Shown piece after piece: positions 6,402 to 7,890 of a stretch of 7,890 nucleotides of DNA. Location of the stretch: assembly GCA_964613725.1 (NCBI GenBank), contig CAZTJY010000146.1, forward strand, positions 1-7,890, written 5' to 3'. Position 1 is the stretch's first letter, and each line of letters opens with the position of its first letter. The stretch is from Parapedobacter sp964613725. Its GTDB lineage: Bacteria; Bacteroidota; Bacteroidia; Sphingobacteriales; Sphingobacteriaceae. Below the pieces are notes generated by a model. It was not told the origin of the DNA, made no database searches, and saw only the letters and a program-made list of their open reading frames with translations. The position numbers and the translations under genes were made by a program.

Positions 6402-7601
6402 TTAAGATTCACTTTTTACCCTATGTCTCCGTGTTCGCTCAAACACCGCCGTCAGTAATCGCTTTTCCGCTCCGTCAAATCGTAGATTCCGCCGCTCATA
6501 TACCAATTCCATAGTTTCAAAGAATTTTTCCATTCGATAGACCGAAAAACCGTCCACTGTGCCCCACGAGAAGTCGGGAATAAACGTTGGAGGCATGCCT
6601 ATGCTGTAAACACTCGCCCCCACTCCCACGACCGTCCCCGTATTGAAAGCCGTATTGATCGCACATCGCACATGATCGGCCATCACTACGCCGCAAAACT
6701 GCAAGCCGGTATCCCGGAAACCCCCATGGGCGTAATCATATAAGCGTACGGACTTATAATTGTTCTTCAAATTAGAATTATTTGTATCAGCCCCCCAATT
6801 GCACCCTTCGCCCAGCACAGCGCTTCCGAGGTATCCATCATGCCCCTTGTTGGATCGCCCCCAAATAACACAGGTATTGAGCTCACCACCAACCCTCGAA
6901 TGAGGGCCTATAGATACGTTGCTGTAAATCCGGGTTCCCATTTTCACTTGCGAATGCTCACCCAATGCAAATGCGCCCCTGATGAGGCTACCCTCCCATA
7001 CTTCACTGTCTTTGCCCAAGTAAATAGGCCCTCGGGAGCTATTGAAGGTAGCATGCTCCGCTTGGGCTCCTTGCTCGGCAAAAAACCGATTTCCAATGAA
7101 ACGGTTGCTTTCGGATAATATTGCCGACTGTCGCCCTTTAGTTAATCGATTGAAATCCAACTCGATCTGTTCACCGTTCTGCAAGAAGATATCCTCGGGA
7201 TGGTTAATCATAACAACCGGATGGTAATAGTACACGGAGGAGTAGCTTGCCAATGTTGGTAGATTGCCGTCACGCACGGCGTCGGGCGCTGTGCGCAAGG
7301 CAATCGGCACATCCCTGTACCATAGTACTTCGCCGGTTCGTAAAGCCACCATTGCATCGACCAGGCGGCTGTCAGGACAACAGTTTCCCCGCACCAGCAG
7401 GATATCGTCACCCAATTGGCCTAGCGGATATTTTTCCTGCAGATAATCTTCCGTAAGGAATGAATACGTAGCGCCCAGCCATTGTGCCCATTTCTCGGCG
7501 ACGGTTAGAATGCCCACGCGCAGGTCGGCCACGGGACGCGTCAGCGTCAATGGATAAAGCCCTACCCGCCATTCCGCCTTGTCAAATAAAACGATATGCA
7601 T
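6402..7601 (-). CDS. GlmU-like sugar nucleotidyltransferase / acyltransferase (Bacteroidota type)
   Basis: This 399-residue protein belongs to a GlmU-related family (annotated as alternate bacterial GlmU) thought to supply UDP-GlcNAc or a related nucleotide sugar for the cell envelope. Residues about 1-150 are a reduced nucleotidyltransferase-like region with the signature LYPLTLTRPVADLRVGILT (15-33) in place of the classical glycine-rich GlmU loop. Residues about 190-345 form a left-handed beta-helix of hexapeptide repeats, as in acyltransferases, with GRSNKGHDG (248-256) and NWGADTNNSNLKNNY (268-282), which correspond to the GlmU acetyltransferase region. The basic C-terminus (about 376-396) is probably exposed. 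Bifunctionality is inferred from the family; the missing classical loop leaves pyrophosphorylase activity uncertain. The ATG at 7601 is the best start, preceded by no Shine-Dalgarno sequence. A strong terminator ends just 31 bases upstream, so its promoter must lie very close to the start or overlap that terminator. Confidence 0.85.
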   Translation of the reverse strand: MHIVLFDKAEWRVGLYPLTLTRPVADLRVGILTVAEKWAQWLGATYSFLTEDYLQEKYPLGQLGDDILLVRGNCCPDSRLVDAMVALRTGEVLWYRDVPIALRTAPDAVRDGNLPTLASYSSVYYYHPVVMINHPEDIFLQNGEQIELDFNRLTKGRQSAILSESNRFIGNRFFAEQGAQAEHATFNSSRGPIYLGKDSEVWEGSLIRGAFALGEHSQVKMGTRIYSNVSIGPHSRVGGELNTCVIWGRSNKGHDGYLGSAVLGEGCNWGADTNNSNLKNNYKSVRLYDYAHGGFRDTGLQFCGVVMADHVRCAINTAFNTGTVVGVGASVYSIGMPPTFIPDFSWGTVDGFSVYRMEKFFETMELVYERRNLRFDGAEKRLLTAVFERTRRHRVKSES

Positions 7602-7632
7602 AGGTTTCCATTTAGAACGGCTAAAATAAAAA

Positions 7633-7655
7633 AGTCCCGATAAAATATCGGGACT
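7633..7655 (-). terminator. Intrinsic terminator of rpmE2
   Basis: AGTCCCGATA (7633-7642) pairs perfectly with TATCGGGACT (7646-7655) around a three-base loop. On the minus strand the ten-pair stem is followed by TTTTTTATTTT, the classical layout of a Rho-independent terminator. It lies 24 bases after the rpmE2 stop. A seven-T run also follows on the plus strand after AATA, but no plus-strand gene reads towards it. Confidence 0.88.
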
Positions 7656-7679
7656 AATATTTTTTTACCTGCAGTAGTG

Positions 7680-7890
7680 TTACTTTTTGTTGTAACGGCT
7701 ACGGAATTTATCGATACGGCCTGCAGTATCAACCAATTTCATTTTTCCGGTATAGAAAGGATGGGAAGTGTGTGAAATTTCAAGCTTCACCAATGGATAT
7801 TCATTTCCATCCTCCCACTGAATGGTTTCTTTGGCTTCAATGCATGATTTCGTTACAAACGAATAATCGTTTGACATATCCTTGAAAACC
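7680..7890 (-). CDS. rpmE2: 50S ribosomal protein L31 type B (5' end outside window)
   Basis: L31 is a small protein of the large ribosomal subunit that bridges to the small subunit. The visible 69 residues start VFKDMSNDY at the window edge, so a methionine codon at 7877 is internal and about 14 N-terminal residues are missing compared with the usual 80-84. Family blocks are EYPLVKLEISHTSHPFYTGK and DTAGRIDKF, with a basic C-terminus. It is the zinc-independent type B form: the only cysteine (in KSC, near visible residue 16) has no CxxC partner. In many bacteria type B L31 replaces a zinc-binding form during zinc limitation, but in Bacteroidota it is often the only form, so regulation by zinc cannot be assumed. 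The promoter lies outside the window. A strong terminator follows, so it is probably transcribed mostly on its own. Confidence 0.95.
   Translation of the reverse strand, partial: VFKDMSNDYSFVTKSCIEAKETIQWEDGNEYPLVKLEISHTSHPFYTGKMKLVDTAGRIDKFRSRYNKK

Overview
The window looks like chromosomal DNA from a Bacteroidota bacterium, most likely of the Sphingobacteriaceae. Three things suggest this. The proteins are of Bacteroidota type: a shortened GlmU-like protein, an Mpl-like Mur ligase and a type B ribosomal protein L31. Start codons lack clear Shine-Dalgarno sequences, and a TAnnTTTG promoter element of Bacteroidota type occurs. Base composition is close to balanced and coding density is high. 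The family assignment rests on remembered family features, not on a search.

Left part, plus strand (1-2834). The window opens inside a PQQ-dependent sugar dehydrogenase-like gene. After 37 bases comes mqnC, a radical SAM enzyme of the futalosine route to menaquinone. The stop codon of mqnC directly abuts the start of scpB, a partner of the SMC chromosome-organising complex. After an AT-rich gap comes a very small, extremely acidic protein of unknown function, the least explained gene here.

Middle (2835-3384). A long imperfect hairpin with T-runs on both sides separates the plus-strand genes from the converging minus-strand genes. The first gene met on the other side is a small Xre-type regulator with a C-terminal coiled coil. 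An inverted repeat in the gap between it and mpl may be a terminator, an operator, or both.

Right part, minus strand (3385-7890). In transcription order: rpmE2 (its 5' end is cut by the window edge), a strong terminator, a GlmU-like bifunctional protein, tpiA, prmA and an Mpl-like ligase. The last four have gaps of 27, 12 and 5 bases and probably form one operon. They join amino-sugar and cell-wall functions with central glycolysis and ribosomal protein methylation. xre follows 80 bases later.

This is mostly ordinary housekeeping DNA. I see no CRISPR array, insertion sequence, phage gene, defence system, tRNA or rRNA. No stretch over 300 bases lacks a gene. The points worth a second look are the acidic small protein, a possibly leaderless mqnC transcript, the hairpins bordering xre, and the MurE-like motif in the Mpl-like ligase.
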